Source: Glutamicibacter sp002979865 (GTDB lineage: Bacteria > Actinomycetota > Actinomycetes > Actinomycetales > Micrococcaceae). Taken from it: DNA of 64,000 nucleotides. A program made the translations under genes and the position numbers. Positions 7,804 to 16,820 of the stretch are shown here, one piece after another. The notes below the pieces were generated by a model. The model made no database searches, was not told the origin of the DNA, and saw only the letters and a list, made by a program, of their open reading frames with translations. Position 1 is the stretch's first letter. Each line of letters begins with the position of its first letter. Location: contig NZ_CP188297.1 of the NCBI RefSeq assembly GCF_050030965.1, positions 1,922,001-1,986,000 of the forward strand, written 5' to 3'.

Positions 7804-9195
7804 TCAGTGGCGTTCGAAACCGCGGGAGACTTCCCAGTCGGTGACCGCCGCGTTGAACTGCTCGATTTCCACGTCCGCGTAGCGGGTGTAGTGCTCCACT
7901 ACTTCCTTGCCGAAGATTTCCAAAGCGATTTCCGAGTTCGCGAAGAGCTCTCGGGCCTCGGCCATGGTTTGGGGCACATGCTGGGATCCGGCGTCGTAGG
8001 CGCTTCCGGTCACCATCTCGGGCAGTTCCAGCTTCTTCTCCATGCCGTAGAGACCGGCCGCCAGCATGGCGGCCATGGCCAGGTACGGGTTGGCGTCCGC
8101 TCCGGGCAAGCGGTTCTCCATGCGTGCGCCGTATCCCTTGCCCACCAGCCGGACCGCGCAGCTGCGGTTGTCCAGGCCCCAAGCAACGGCGGTAGGCGCG
8201 AAGGACCCCTTGGCGAAACGCTTGTAGGAGTTGATATTCGGGGCGTAGAACAGGGTGAACTCCCGCATCGTGGCCAAGACTCCGGCGATGAAGTGGTTGT
8301 ACATCTCCGTGCGTTCTCCGCGGGCTTCGTCCCAGAAGGCCAAGGATCCGTCGAGCTTTCGCAGCGACATGTGGATGTGGCAGCTGGAACCTTCGCGCTG
8401 GTTGGGCTTGGCCATGAAGGTGATGGATTGCCCGCGCTGCGAGGCCATGTGCTTGGCCGAGAGCTTGTAGAAGGTGTGGTTATCGCCGGTGGTGACCACG
8501 TCGTCGTATTTGAAAGCGATTTCGTGTTGCCCGAAGTTGCACTCGCCCTTGGCCGATTCGACGATCATGCCCGATTCGTACATGGCGTTGCGGATATCGC
8601 GCAGTAGCGGTTCGACGCGCATTGAGCCCAGGATCGAGTAGTCGACGTTGTGCTGGTTGGCAGGGGTGAGGTCCCGGTAGCCGCGCTGCTGCGCATCTTC
8701 GTAGGAGTCGTTGAAGATCAAGAACTCCAGTTCCGTACCTGCCATGGCGCGCAAGCCCAACGCAGCGGCTTTCTCCTGCTGCGCCTTGAGCAGGGACCGC
8801 GGGGCCACTGGAACCGGACGTCCGTCCGTGGTGGCCAAGTCGGTCTGGATCAGCGCCGTGCGTTCCAAGTACGGAACTGGGCGGATGGTGTCGTAATCCA
8901 GCACGAACTCCATGTCGCCGTAGCCGGTGTCCCAGCTGGTCAGCGAATAGCCTTCCACGGTGTTCATTTCGGTATCCACTGCCAACAGGTAGTTGCAAGC
9001 TTCGGTGCCGTGATTCAGCACGGTGTCCAGGAAGAACTGGGCATGGACGATTTTTCCCTGGAGCCGGCCCTGCATGTCGGTGAAGGCGAGAATGACCGAA
9101 TCATAGACTCCGGTGCGGATGCCCTCGGTCAACTGTTCAACGCTTAGCATGCGTTCGTTCTTGGAGGCCTTGACGAGTTCTTGGATGTCTTGCAT
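7804..9195 (-). CDS. glutamine synthetase-like gamma-glutamyl-amine ligase (PuuA/GlnA4 type)
   Basis: A 463-residue member of the glutamine synthetase family. It has the N-terminal beta-grasp part, the metal-binding AGTELEFLIF strand, SSCHIHMSL (the family histidine), GSFAPTAVAWGLDNRSCAVR and ENRLPGADANPYL. Housekeeping GlnA usually sits near other nitrogen genes and has an adenylylation loop; here the gene lies among a permease, an amidohydrolase and dehydrogenases. It therefore more likely joins glutamate to an amine, as E. coli PuuA (putrescine), Pseudomonas IpuC (isopropylamine) and Streptomyces GlnA3/GlnA4 (polyamines, ethanolamine) do. Ethanolamine is my preferred substrate because of the permease. 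AAGGAA precedes the ATG. Confidence 0.9.
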   Translation of the reverse strand: MQDIQELVKASKNERMLSVEQLTEGIRTGVYDSVILAFTDMQGRLQGKIVHAQFFLDTVLNHGTEACNYLLAVDTEMNTVEGYSLTSWDTGYGDMEFVLDYDTIRPVPYLERTALIQTDLATTDGRPVPVAPRSLLKAQQEKAAALGLRAMAGTELEFLIFNDSYEDAQQRGYRDLTPANQHNVDYSILGSMRVEPLLRDIRNAMYESGMIVESAKGECNFGQHEIAFKYDDVVTTGDNHTFYKLSAKHMASQRGQSITFMAKPNQREGSSCHIHMSLRKLDGSLAFWDEARGERTEMYNHFIAGVLATMREFTLFYAPNINSYKRFAKGSFAPTAVAWGLDNRSCAVRLVGKGYGARMENRLPGADANPYLAMAAMLAAGLYGMEKKLELPEMVTGSAYDAGSQHVPQTMAEARELFANSEIALEIFGKEVVEHYTRYADVEIEQFNAAVTDWEVSRGFERH

Positions 9196-9246
9196 GGAGA
9201 ATGTTCCTTCGATTGTCGGGGATTGGTTCTGTGGCCTGGGACCGGT

Positions 9247-10683
9247 TTACTTCAGGGCATTTTCTTCGGACTCCAGGATGGCGAATTCTTCTTCGGGCGC
9301 GCTGGCAACCAGGCGATGCCGGCTATAGAACCAGAAGTACGCGAGTGCCAGGACGAAGACTCCTGCGGTGATTCCTGCGGCGAGGATGTCCACGACGAAT
9401 GTTGCGATGAGGGCAATGACAGCCAGCACCAGCGCAATGGAAGTGGTGACGATGCCGCCCGGGGTGCGATACCCGCGGGGCAGGTCGGGTTCCTTGATCC
9501 GCAGGACAATGTGGCTTAGATTCAGCAGCACGTAGGAGACGGTGGCTCCGAAGACCGCGATATTGATCAGCTGGTCGCCATTGCGGATGACTGCTGCCAG
9601 GATGAATCCGATGGTGCCTGGAACCAGCAGGGCCACCCACGGTGTATGGCGGGAGCCGGTAAGCGAGAGCACCCGGGGCAAGTAGCCGGCACGGGACAAG
9701 GCGAACAACTGCCGGGAGTAGGCATAGACGATAGAGAAGAAGCTGGCCACCAAACCTGCCAGTCCCGCATAGTTCACGAAGTTCGCCAGCGCCGAATTCT
9801 GCCCGTAGGCTTCGCGCAGCGCCTCGGGAAGTGGGGAGCCGGAAACGCTCATGGCTTCGGCTCCCGCGACTCCGGGCACCAGGATGAGCATGGCAGCACC
9901 GGAGAAGACCAGGAAGATGACTGCTGTGATGATGCCCTTGGGCATATCGCGTTTCGGATCTTGCGATTCTTCTGCGGCAAGGGGGACACCCTCTACTGCG
10001 AGGAAGAACCAGATACCGAAGACCAGCGCGGCAAGGGTTCCGGAAATGCCGAACGGCATGAAGGCTGAGGAGCCGGCCGAACCGTCTGGCACGATGTCGA
10101 AGAGGTTGCTTGGCTCAAAGTGCGGTATCAGGCCAAAGACGGTGACCACCAGCGCCACAATGGCGATAGCGGTGATGCCGAACATCAGCTTGAGCGCTTC
10201 GCCCACGCCCCACATGTGGATGCCGATGAAAACAATGTAGGTGACCAGGTAGACGGGCCACGAATTGGTCATCCCGAACAGGCCGAGGGCCTCGATGTAG
10301 CCGCCGATGAAGGTGGCGATAGCGGCAGGGGCCACGGCATACTCGATGAGCACTGCCATGCCGGTGGCGAAACCGCCTAGTGGTCCCATGGCCCTGCGGG
10401 CAAAGCCGTAACCTGCGCCCGCGGTGGGCAAGGTGGATGACATTTCGGCAAGACCGAATACCATGCAGGTGTACATGATGCCCATCAGCACGAAGGCAAT
10501 GAGCAGTCCGCCCCAGCCGCCAGCGGCCAAGCCGAGATTCCAGCCTGAAAAATCACCGGAAATGACGTAGGCGATACCCAAACCGGCAAGCAGGATCCAA
10601 CCTGCGGCGCCTTTCTTGAGCTGCCTATGTCGTAGATAGTCTTTGTCGACCGATGCGTAGTCGATGTGTGAATTCTTGGTCAT
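9247..10683 (-). CDS. APC superfamily permease, ethanolamine-permease-like
   Basis: A 478-residue amino acid/polyamine/organocation permease with about twelve membrane helices and a soluble N-terminal stretch of about 28 residues. The segment YVISGDFSGWNLGLAAGGWG is the hallmark of ethanolamine permeases as I remember that family, and FLAVEGVPLAAEESQDPKRD is the conserved loop after helix 6. It is the first gene of the operon and faces the FCD-GntR regulator across 175 bp, with a palindrome between them. Uptake of ethanolamine or a related amino alcohol is the most economical reading; putrescine or another amine is the alternative. Confidence 0.88.
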   Translation of the reverse strand: MTKNSHIDYASVDKDYLRHRQLKKGAAGWILLAGLGIAYVISGDFSGWNLGLAAGGWGGLLIAFVLMGIMYTCMVFGLAEMSSTLPTAGAGYGFARRAMGPLGGFATGMAVLIEYAVAPAAIATFIGGYIEALGLFGMTNSWPVYLVTYIVFIGIHMWGVGEALKLMFGITAIAIVALVVTVFGLIPHFEPSNLFDIVPDGSAGSSAFMPFGISGTLAALVFGIWFFLAVEGVPLAAEESQDPKRDMPKGIITAVIFLVFSGAAMLILVPGVAGAEAMSVSGSPLPEALREAYGQNSALANFVNYAGLAGLVASFFSIVYAYSRQLFALSRAGYLPRVLSLTGSRHTPWVALLVPGTIGFILAAVIRNGDQLINIAVFGATVSYVLLNLSHIVLRIKEPDLPRGYRTPGGIVTTSIALVLAVIALIATFVVDILAAGITAGVFVLALAYFWFYSRHRLVASAPEEEFAILESEENALK

Positions 10684-10718
10684 GTGAGCTTCCTCGGTCC
10701 ATGAGTCCTGAATCTAAT

Positions 10719-10734
10719 GGACTGAAATCAGTCC
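10719..10734. promoter_or_regulatory. palindromic operator between permease and GntR genes
   Basis: GGACTGAAATCAGTCC is a 7-bp-arm palindrome with a 2-base centre, 36 bp upstream of the permease start. A partial copy (AGTCC at 10704-10708 paired with GGACT at 10719-10723) overlaps it. Its position in the divergent region makes it the likely site of the adjacent FCD-GntR regulator. Confidence 0.55.
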
Positions 10735-10858
10735 TTTGCATGCGCTCAACTGTGGCAGGGGTCACGAAGGAAAGTCAATAGGTTAGTTTTGAAGATGGAG
10801 CTGGTAAGAGAAAATGAAAGGTGTTTTCTTGAACCAAATTGTGTGCCATTCTTAGATC

Positions 10859-11584
10859 ATGGCCGAAACTAAACCATTGGATTCCCGGGACGGGATGAGG
10901 TTCCTTGGGCAAGTGCGCCGGGGAAACGTCTTCGAGGAGACCCTCGGGCAACTGTTGCGCGCCATGAGGCTAGGTGTCTTCCCGCCCGGCGAAAAATTGC
11001 CTGCGGAGAGGGAACTTGCTGAAGCCCTGGGTGTTTCACGAGCAACATTGCGCGACTCGTTGGCGGAATTGCAGAGCGCAGGCTACTTGCAGGTGCAGCG
11101 AGGCCGATACGGCGGAACGGTTGTTGCGGCTCAACCGAATTCGCATGAGAATCCATTGGATGGTTCTGACTGTGCACGCATTGAGGATGTGCTTGCATTC
11201 AGATCGGTCGTGGAACCTGCCGCAGCTGAATTGGCCGCGGGAGCATCGCTCACTGCAACCCAGCGAAATAATTTGATGCTGGCGCACGAAGCCGTCAATT
11301 CGGCCGACGCGACGAACTACCGGCCGCTGGATGCCCGGCTCCATGTCATGATCGCCGATTTGTCAGCTTCGAGCATGCTGGCAAAAGCTGTCGCTGAAGC
11401 GCGCGACGCAACCAGCGAGCTGCTGGACCGGATTCCGTTCCTGAAGCCGAATATCGCGCACTCGAGCCGCCAGCACGAGGACATCTTAAACGCCATCCTC
11501 CGCGGCGATGGAGCCAGCGCAAAGAAGCTGATGCAAGAACATCTTGATGGCACTGCGACCCTGCTGCGCGGATTCCTGGATTAG
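10859..11584 (+). CDS. FadR/FCD-type GntR transcriptional regulator
   Basis: A 241-residue regulator with an N-terminal GntR winged helix (PPGEKLPAERELAEALGVSR and LAELQSAGYLQVQRGRYGGT) and a C-terminal all-helical FCD domain (RSVVEPAAAELAAG, then the ligand-site histidines in LDARLHVMIADLS and HSSRQHEDILNAI). It is divergent from the permease operon and probably controls it. A good promoter (TTGAAC 10829-10834, 17 bp, TTAGAT 10852-10857) would start transcription after the ATG at 10859, so an in-frame ATG at 10895 may be the true start; that version still holds the whole HTH. Confidence 0.9.
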   Translation: MAETKPLDSRDGMRFLGQVRRGNVFEETLGQLLRAMRLGVFPPGEKLPAERELAEALGVSRATLRDSLAELQSAGYLQVQRGRYGGTVVAAQPNSHENPLDGSDCARIEDVLAFRSVVEPAAAELAAGASLTATQRNNLMLAHEAVNSADATNYRPLDARLHVMIADLSASSMLAKAVAEARDATSELLDRIPFLKPNIAHSSRQHEDILNAILRGDGASAKKLMQEHLDGTATLLRGFLD

Positions 11585-11874
11585 CCGTTGTACAAGAACG
11601 GCAGTTGCGAAGTTTCGGATTTTTCCTTGAGGTCGCCTCGGGATCCGTGATCGTTCTACGCAGCGATGCGTTCCACGCATGGATTTGCCGAAAAGCGATG
11701 AAACGAATCGATTCCCTGTTTCACATGAAAAGCAGTTCTGCTGGATCCCACACTCCTGGAGGCGAGCAATGACCACGGAAAGCGCAGGAACTCTTAGCCC
11801 TTCAATTCACCCGTCGTATCGATGCGAAGTAAAAGAAACATGGAGCTCGCCGGCATAGCGCCTAGGCTGCGGCC
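11585..11874. other. spacer before the IS110 fragment
   Basis: About 290 bp with no supported reading frame longer than about 30 codons on the plus strand. No terminator-like stem stands out. Confidence 0.4.
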
Positions 11875-12036
11875 ATGATGGATGCGTTAGACAAGCAAAG
11901 CGTGATTATTATCGGTACCGATGCAATCGGGTTAGTCATTCCGCCGATGGTTCGGCAGCTGTTTTTCTTGCACGCCAAGCGTGCTGACGTCACCACTCAC
12001 CTCGAAGCCATGGTGGAGACCCACCCCGATACCTGA
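11875..12036 (+). mobile_element. IS110-family transposase fragment
   Basis: A 53-codon reading frame resembles the middle of IS110-family transposases: IIIGTDAIGLVIPPMVRQL, then LHAKRADVTTHLEAMVETHP. In intact relatives this helical stretch ends in an E-x-HP motif just before the region leading into the C-terminal catalytic (Transposase_20) domain. Here it stops at TGA right after HPDT, and the DEDD-type N-terminal domain and the C-terminal domain are both absent. It is a dead remnant, identified from memory of the family rather than an alignment. Confidence 0.5.
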
Positions 12037-12044
12037 CGGTCGCG

Positions 12045-13712
12045 TCATTTCTCGCGCGGTTGGATCGCTGCCACTACGACGGTTTCCAGCCTCGGGTTCA
12101 GGTGGTCTCCGTGCTCAACCACCCCCGTGACCCAGCTGACCACCAGCCCGTCTTCGGTGTCCTGAAGGATGGCTAGGTTGTTGTCGAACCACGGCCCCTT
12201 GATGCCGTTCCAGCGAAAAGGCGGGTCTGGCACATGTGCCCTGCGCGCCATCCAAGCCCCGAACGGAACGGCCGGCCCCAAGGCCAAGGCTGCGGCAAAG
12301 TAGCGCATCAACCGGGGCAGTGGGTTGCGGATGGGCGAACACACAGCTTGCAGGATCCTGCTCCCGTTCTCGCGTTCGACCTCGGAAACGTAGGAGAAGT
12401 GCACGTCGCCGGAGAGGAACGTGACGGACTGCGGGGCGGAGCCTCGCTTGCCATCGGCGACCTCGGTGGCCCACCGGGCGACGCCCTGGAAGCTTTGTTG
12501 GAACGCCGCCCAATGCTCAAGGTCCACGGCCCGGCGCAGTCGTTCCCCGAGCCACGCCCAGATCTGGCCGTGTTCCCCGGAGGAGTAGACCTCGTTCCAC
12601 GCTTCCACGTGATGCAGGCCCATGGGCAGCAGGAAGGGCAGTGAGGTAGCGACCAGCAGGTGGCGGAATCCTCCTTGCATGTGCTCGTCGAGCCACGCAT
12701 TTTCCGGTGGATCGAGCAGGGCACGGGCTTCGGGGTTCAGGCTGCGGGAGGCACGGGAGTCCACCACGATCAGCCGTACCGTATCCCAGTCGCGGCAGTA
12801 GCTCCAGCGGTATTCTTCCGGTGCGGCATCGACGCGCTCGGCGAACCGGTCCAAGTCGGCAGTGATATCTAATTCTTCGGGGCCGGTGTGGGCCGCGATG
12901 CGTTGCCACAGTGGATCCGCAGCCCGCCCCTCGTCGGAGAGGTTGCCCAGGTGCTGGTAGATCCAATATGAGCCGAGTCCCGCAACAATGCGTTCGTGCC
13001 ACCAGCTTCTCTGCTCCATGTCCTGTTTCCAACTGCGCGAGGAGTTCCAATCGTCGCGGATGTCGTGGTCGTCGAAGATCATGGCGCTGGGCAGGGTGGA
13101 AAGAAGCCAACGGTTGGCCGGGTCCGACCAAGCCAACTGGTAAAGGTGTGCGTATTCCTCGAAATCCTTCAATTCCGCCCCGGGGTCGTCCCTGATATCG
13201 CGCCGGCTGCGGATGAACTCGCGCATCTGATCACTGGTGGAGTCCGCATAAACCTGATCCCCGAGGAAGAGCATCAAATCCGGCCAGGGTCCGTGCGACG
13301 GGCCCGCCATGGACAGGGCATAGGCGCGCATCGCATCCACTCCGTGCTTGCGGTTGCCCGCCGCGTCGTGCGGAATGCTGGTGCGGCAGGATCCGAAGGC
13401 CAACCGTGGATTCTTGGCGGGGTCGATGGTGGCGATCATGGAATCAGGGAAGCCATCCTCGCGCGGCCAGATATCGCTCCCCTGAAGATGCACACTGTAG
13501 GGATTGACGCTTCCAACTTCCAGCCGCGTCACCTCAACTAACGCATAGTGGTGGCCGTGGGCAGCAAAAGTCGGCGCACGGAATGTGTCTTCATCGCAAC
13601 GGACCTCGACGGTGCCAGACCTAGCGGTCTCCACCCAGATACTGGCGGAGGTGGCATCAACGTGGCGGAGCATCGGGCCAAGGACAAGGTCCTGATCGCT
13701 TCGCTGGCTCAT
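12045..13712 (-). CDS. PhoD-like alkaline phosphatase family protein
   Basis: A 555-residue metallophosphatase of the PhoD group. An N-terminal Ig-like domain (LVLGPMLRHVDATSASIWVE) precedes the catalytic domain. Metal-binding motifs are in order: FGSCRTS, LMLFLGDQVYAD, MIFDDHDIRDDWN and FLSGDVHFSYV. No signal peptide or Tat twin-arginine motif is seen at the chosen start, so this member is probably cytoplasmic, unlike classical secreted PhoD. The ATG at 13712 follows AGGAAGGGA; the longer frame upstream is a shadow. It is followed on its own strand by the IS110 scrap in the opposite orientation. The substrate (phosphodiester or other) is not determined. Confidence 0.9.
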   Translation of the reverse strand: MSQRSDQDLVLGPMLRHVDATSASIWVETARSGTVEVRCDEDTFRAPTFAAHGHHYALVEVTRLEVGSVNPYSVHLQGSDIWPREDGFPDSMIATIDPAKNPRLAFGSCRTSIPHDAAGNRKHGVDAMRAYALSMAGPSHGPWPDLMLFLGDQVYADSTSDQMREFIRSRRDIRDDPGAELKDFEEYAHLYQLAWSDPANRWLLSTLPSAMIFDDHDIRDDWNSSRSWKQDMEQRSWWHERIVAGLGSYWIYQHLGNLSDEGRAADPLWQRIAAHTGPEELDITADLDRFAERVDAAPEEYRWSYCRDWDTVRLIVVDSRASRSLNPEARALLDPPENAWLDEHMQGGFRHLLVATSLPFLLPMGLHHVEAWNEVYSSGEHGQIWAWLGERLRRAVDLEHWAAFQQSFQGVARWATEVADGKRGSAPQSVTFLSGDVHFSYVSEVERENGSRILQAVCSPIRNPLPRLMRYFAAALALGPAVPFGAWMARRAHVPDPPFRWNGIKGPWFDNNLAILQDTEDGLVVSWVTGVVEHGDHLNPRLETVVVAAIQPREK

Positions 13713-13819
13713 CGATTTCCCTTCCTGAGGGTGCAGGTCAACCAAGAATGGCACAACAACATCGTTGGGGATAGGCCCGGCTGCCTGGCACGGGAGCAGA
13801 TGATGCCTAGGATGGGCTG

Positions 13820-14263
13820 ATGAGTCCATCCCCGTATCTGCAAACCCGCCGCCTCGTGGCTGCCGCGCCTTCAGAGATCTTCGAACTGCTCAGGGATCCG
13901 GCCATGCACCCGGTCATCGACGGCTCTGGAACGGTGCGGACCTCGAACGCCCAGGGCAGCAAGCTCAGCCTGGGCAGCGAGTTCGGCATGCAGATGCGCC
14001 TGGGGGTTCCGTACCGGATCAGCAATACCGTGGTGGAATTCGAGCAAGACCGGCAGATCGCCTGGCGGCACTTCAGCGGGCATCGGTGGCGCTACGAGCT
14101 GGAAGCTGTCGGGTCCGGGACAATGGTCAGCGAAACCTGGGACGCGAGCCGGGTGCGGCATCGATGGCTGCTGCGGCTGATGGGCTTCACCCGGAGCACC
14201 GGGCCCAATATGGAACGCACCCTGGAACGGCTGGCCGCGCAGTTCACCGAGGCCTCCGGGTAA
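13820..14263 (+). CDS. SRPBCC family protein
   Basis: A 147-residue START-like (polyketide cyclase/dehydrase, Bet v 1 fold) protein. The family pattern is seen in AAPSEIFELLRDPAMHPVIDG at the start, the central IAWRHFSGHRWRYELE, the MVSETWDAS strand and a C-terminal helix (NMERTLERLAAQF). Such proteins bind hydrophobic ligands; no enzymatic residue can be assigned. It is divergent from the phosphatase gene, about 107 bp away. It is followed immediately by the decayed glycosyltransferase gene, which suggests a breakpoint here. Confidence 0.82.
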   Translation: MSPSPYLQTRRLVAAAPSEIFELLRDPAMHPVIDGSGTVRTSNAQGSKLSLGSEFGMQMRLGVPYRISNTVVEFEQDRQIAWRHFSGHRWRYELEAVGSGTMVSETWDASRVRHRWLLRLMGFTRSTGPNMERTLERLAAQFTEASG

Positions 14264-14270
14264 GGGCCTT

Positions 14271-14823
14271 TGCCCTGAGCAGCTCGTCGATGACGAGGCA
14301 AAACACCGTGCAGTGCCACGCATCACCGAGCTCATCGGCGGTCCGCTGGGAAAACACAGCAATCCGGGGCGGATCAACCCGGGCTTCTTCACCATCGAGC
14401 GAGTGCTGGTGATCCTCACCGTGGTGGCCGCCCTGTTGGCCGTCGCCTCCAAGAACGCCTACGCCTGAGCCTGCTATTCGGACTGGACCGTGCTCTTCGG
14501 CGCTCGCGGGTTCACCGAGAACGTGTTCGCGCCCTTCGCCGAGGGCGCCGAATTCGAAAGTCCCTGGCATTCTTCGACCTGAACTTCTTATTGGTGGTGG
14601 GCCTGTGGATCATGGTGGTCGTGGTGACGGTCCGGACCGCCGGGCGCCGACCCTGGGATATGACGATGGTGGCGCTTGCCCCGGGGTCATCCTGGCGGCG
14701 ACGATCATCTGGGACATCTGGGACATCTGGGACATCTGGGACATCTGGGACATGTGGGTGGTGACGTTCCTAATCAGCAAGCTGCCATCCCAATCTCCGT
14801 GGCAACACCCCTGGACTGTTGGA
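14271..14823 (+). pseudogene. GT87/DUF2029-like membrane glycosyltransferase, decayed
   Basis: Fragments in shifting frames recall the actinobacterial DUF2029 (GT87) mannosyltransferase-like membrane proteins. They run in order: RITELIGGPLGKHS, PGFFTIERVLVILTVVAALL, then CYSDWTVLFGARGFTENVF, then AFFDLNFLLVVGLWIMV, RTAGRRPWD and LAPGVILAAT. Between them are a stop after KNAYA, apparent deletions (for example after GAEFE) and a one-base loss in a G-run near 14690. It ends in an expanded 9-bp repeat where intact relatives have a single NWDLWAV-like motif. Family assignment is from memory of the motif order. Confidence 0.55.
14711..14755 (+). repeat. 9-bp tandem repeat (GGGACATCT)
   Basis: Four exact copies of GGGACATCT and a fifth with one change lie end to end. 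In frame they encode Trp-Asp-Ile over and over. They sit inside the decayed glycosyltransferase gene. Confidence 0.9.
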
Positions 14824-15444
14824 TAAGCAGGGGCAGGACACCATACCGAGATTGGTCTGCCGACAGCTCCGATGTTCCTGGGACTTAAGAAGCTGTCAAC
14901 ATCATAACGGGCTCCGAAAAGCCCCGGGTCGCCGTGTCGATCTCACTCTCCGAGCCGAGTCTGCAAGAGCTGTAGGTGTTTGATTCGCATCGCTTAGAGA
15001 CTGAGCTGGATGAAGCGGTGTAGCTGTTGGCCAGTTACCTGTTCCTATCGCAAGTCATTAGGCACGAGTATCCGCCCGTCGAGGCAGAAATTGACTTCGG
15101 CATGGACTTTTGGACTCGGCTGCGTCTTCGAAGGACTGATCAATGTTGGCGCGCTCGCGGCATGAAAGCGGCGGAGATGCCGCGATTGCACAGGTGCACT
15201 CCGGCAGCCAATGATCCCTGTGACGACGGGGCTTTCTGAAACAACGCGCCCTACAACGGAGATGCCATGTCATCGAGAGCTATTCATCAGATCAGGCAGT
15301 AGGATAACGTCAAATTGTCATATGTCCTGTTGTCGGGGATTGGCATGATTAATCCCGGTTTAGCCGGCTTGTAAAGTGGCCCGTACTTGGTTCAAGGATA
15401 TTCATACGCGTAATTGCTCTATACAGCAGAACTGGACCAAACAT
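14824..15444. other. gene-free region at island edge
   Basis: About 620 bp without a supported gene. A 70-codon frame (15027-15239) has no family and is not believed. The GC content falls towards the right. Confidence 0.4.
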
Positions 15445-16689
15445 CTATCCCCAGTCCGCTGGCGTATCGAAAACTTCGCCCCAAGCTTCTTTATCGTTCA
15501 CTGGAGATCCGTTTGGTGGACGCGGGCCCGAATAGAGCCATTCACCAAACCCGCGTTCCTGGATGCCGACGGCTGCCGCCAGGAACCAGCCGGAAACGGT
15601 CTCGCGCCAGAACCAGGAATACTGGCCGTCGGAAGATATCTCCATGCGCATTCCATGGTCTTCGGGGAGCCCTGCTTTGGTGAAGTCCTTGGCAGCGTAG
15701 ACGCCTCCCACAAGATCGTTCCGGAACTTGCCGTTTTGTCTGTGCCAGCCTGCTGCCGAGGTCTGGAGTTTTCGGAGCATGTTCTTGGTTTGGCGGAATT
15801 CACGGTCATCGATCCGGCGTCCCAGCTCGTTGGCGCCCATGCGGCCCGCATTGGCCGATTCCTTGTCTTCCCGGAGCCGTTGGGCTTCCAATGCGGCCAT
15901 CGGCCGCGCCCACGCAACGAGGGCGTCGAGTACAGACCAGTTCTTGGCAGAATTCACCCGGGTGTCGTAGGCAAGCTCGCGCCCGTGGGCAACTCCATGA
16001 CGGGACAGGCTGCCAGCAGACTGGGTCGCTGGGACATTCTGGCCATAGACGGTTTGAAGTGCTGCCAAACATGCTTCGATGCTGACCAGCTGATTGGGAT
16101 CGACCAGATCGGCTTTATGGGTTCCCTTGGTGTAGAACTTCCTTCCACCGGCGACATCCATGACGATCCCTTCCATCTGAGCGTGGATCAAAGGGACCGA
16201 GGCTTCATAGTTGCCGGCCTCGTGATGTTCCCGTGCCTTCCCAAGAAGCCGCGCTCTCCCTTTGAAGATGCCGTGGTAATCGCCTTGTCTTTCACCTGCG
16301 CCCAGGACGGAAACGCGGGTACAGACGCGCTTCGTTCTCCAGGAGCATTCGCCGTCCCACTGTCCAGCCAGCAGTGTATCGGCTTCCTCTTCTCGCCCGT
16401 TGCGCAGCAAAGAAATGGCCTCCTCGACTGCTTTCGTGTCCATGCTGAATGGGGCCCAACCTCGGGGAACCAGAAGCTCCAGGGCCTCTTCCATGGATTC
16501 CAAAAGCCGGCGGTATTCAACGCTCATGCCGAGGAGTTGCGAGTGTTTATCCCCAATGCTCTTGCTCAATATGGAAAGCCAATCAGCTGATTCGGCCGAG
16601 ACGTTGACCAGGTTGGCGAGCAATTCATGCTCTCCTCGGGGGTCGACCGCCTGACGAATTTGATCTCGGAATGATCTGGCTTCATCCAT
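15445..16689 (-). CDS. hypothetical protein with HEPN-like R-x4-H motif
   Basis: A 414-residue soluble, mostly helical protein I do not recognise as a named family. Around residues 160-260 it looks like a HEPN-type helical bundle: a helix with ASVPLIHAQMEGIVMD, then LSRHGVAHGRELAYDT, in which R230-x4-H235 matches the ribonuclease-type HEPN motif and the downstream helix (WSVLDALVAWA) fits. The N-terminal 150 residues hold helices with basic and acidic runs, and the C-terminal part ends in aromatic-rich, non-helical sequence (WFWRETVSGWF). The location at the edge of a defence-like island suits a toxin or effector. Function is inference; the reading frame itself is convincing. Confidence 0.7.
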   Translation of the reverse strand: MDEARSFRDQIRQAVDPRGEHELLANLVNVSAESADWLSILSKSIGDKHSQLLGMSVEYRRLLESMEEALELLVPRGWAPFSMDTKAVEEAISLLRNGREEEADTLLAGQWDGECSWRTKRVCTRVSVLGAGERQGDYHGIFKGRARLLGKAREHHEAGNYEASVPLIHAQMEGIVMDVAGGRKFYTKGTHKADLVDPNQLVSIEACLAALQTVYGQNVPATQSAGSLSRHGVAHGRELAYDTRVNSAKNWSVLDALVAWARPMAALEAQRLREDKESANAGRMGANELGRRIDDREFRQTKNMLRKLQTSAAGWHRQNGKFRNDLVGGVYAAKDFTKAGLPEDHGMRMEISSDGQYSWFWRETVSGWFLAAAVGIQERGFGEWLYSGPRPPNGSPVNDKEAWGEVFDTPADWG

Positions 16690-16820
16690 GGGGCCTGCTT
16701 TCCTGACTGATCGTTGGGGTTGAGGACTAATTGCATGCCGGGTTTCATCTTGTAAACTGGCTCTCAGATCGGGCGTGACTGGGTTGTTTGGTAAACTCGA
16801 TGTGGCTACAATCCTTTCCT

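Noticed and set aside
14711..14755. Reading the 9-bp repeat as a CRISPR or recombination site
   Set aside because: Units are directly adjacent without spacers and in frame with a decayed gene.
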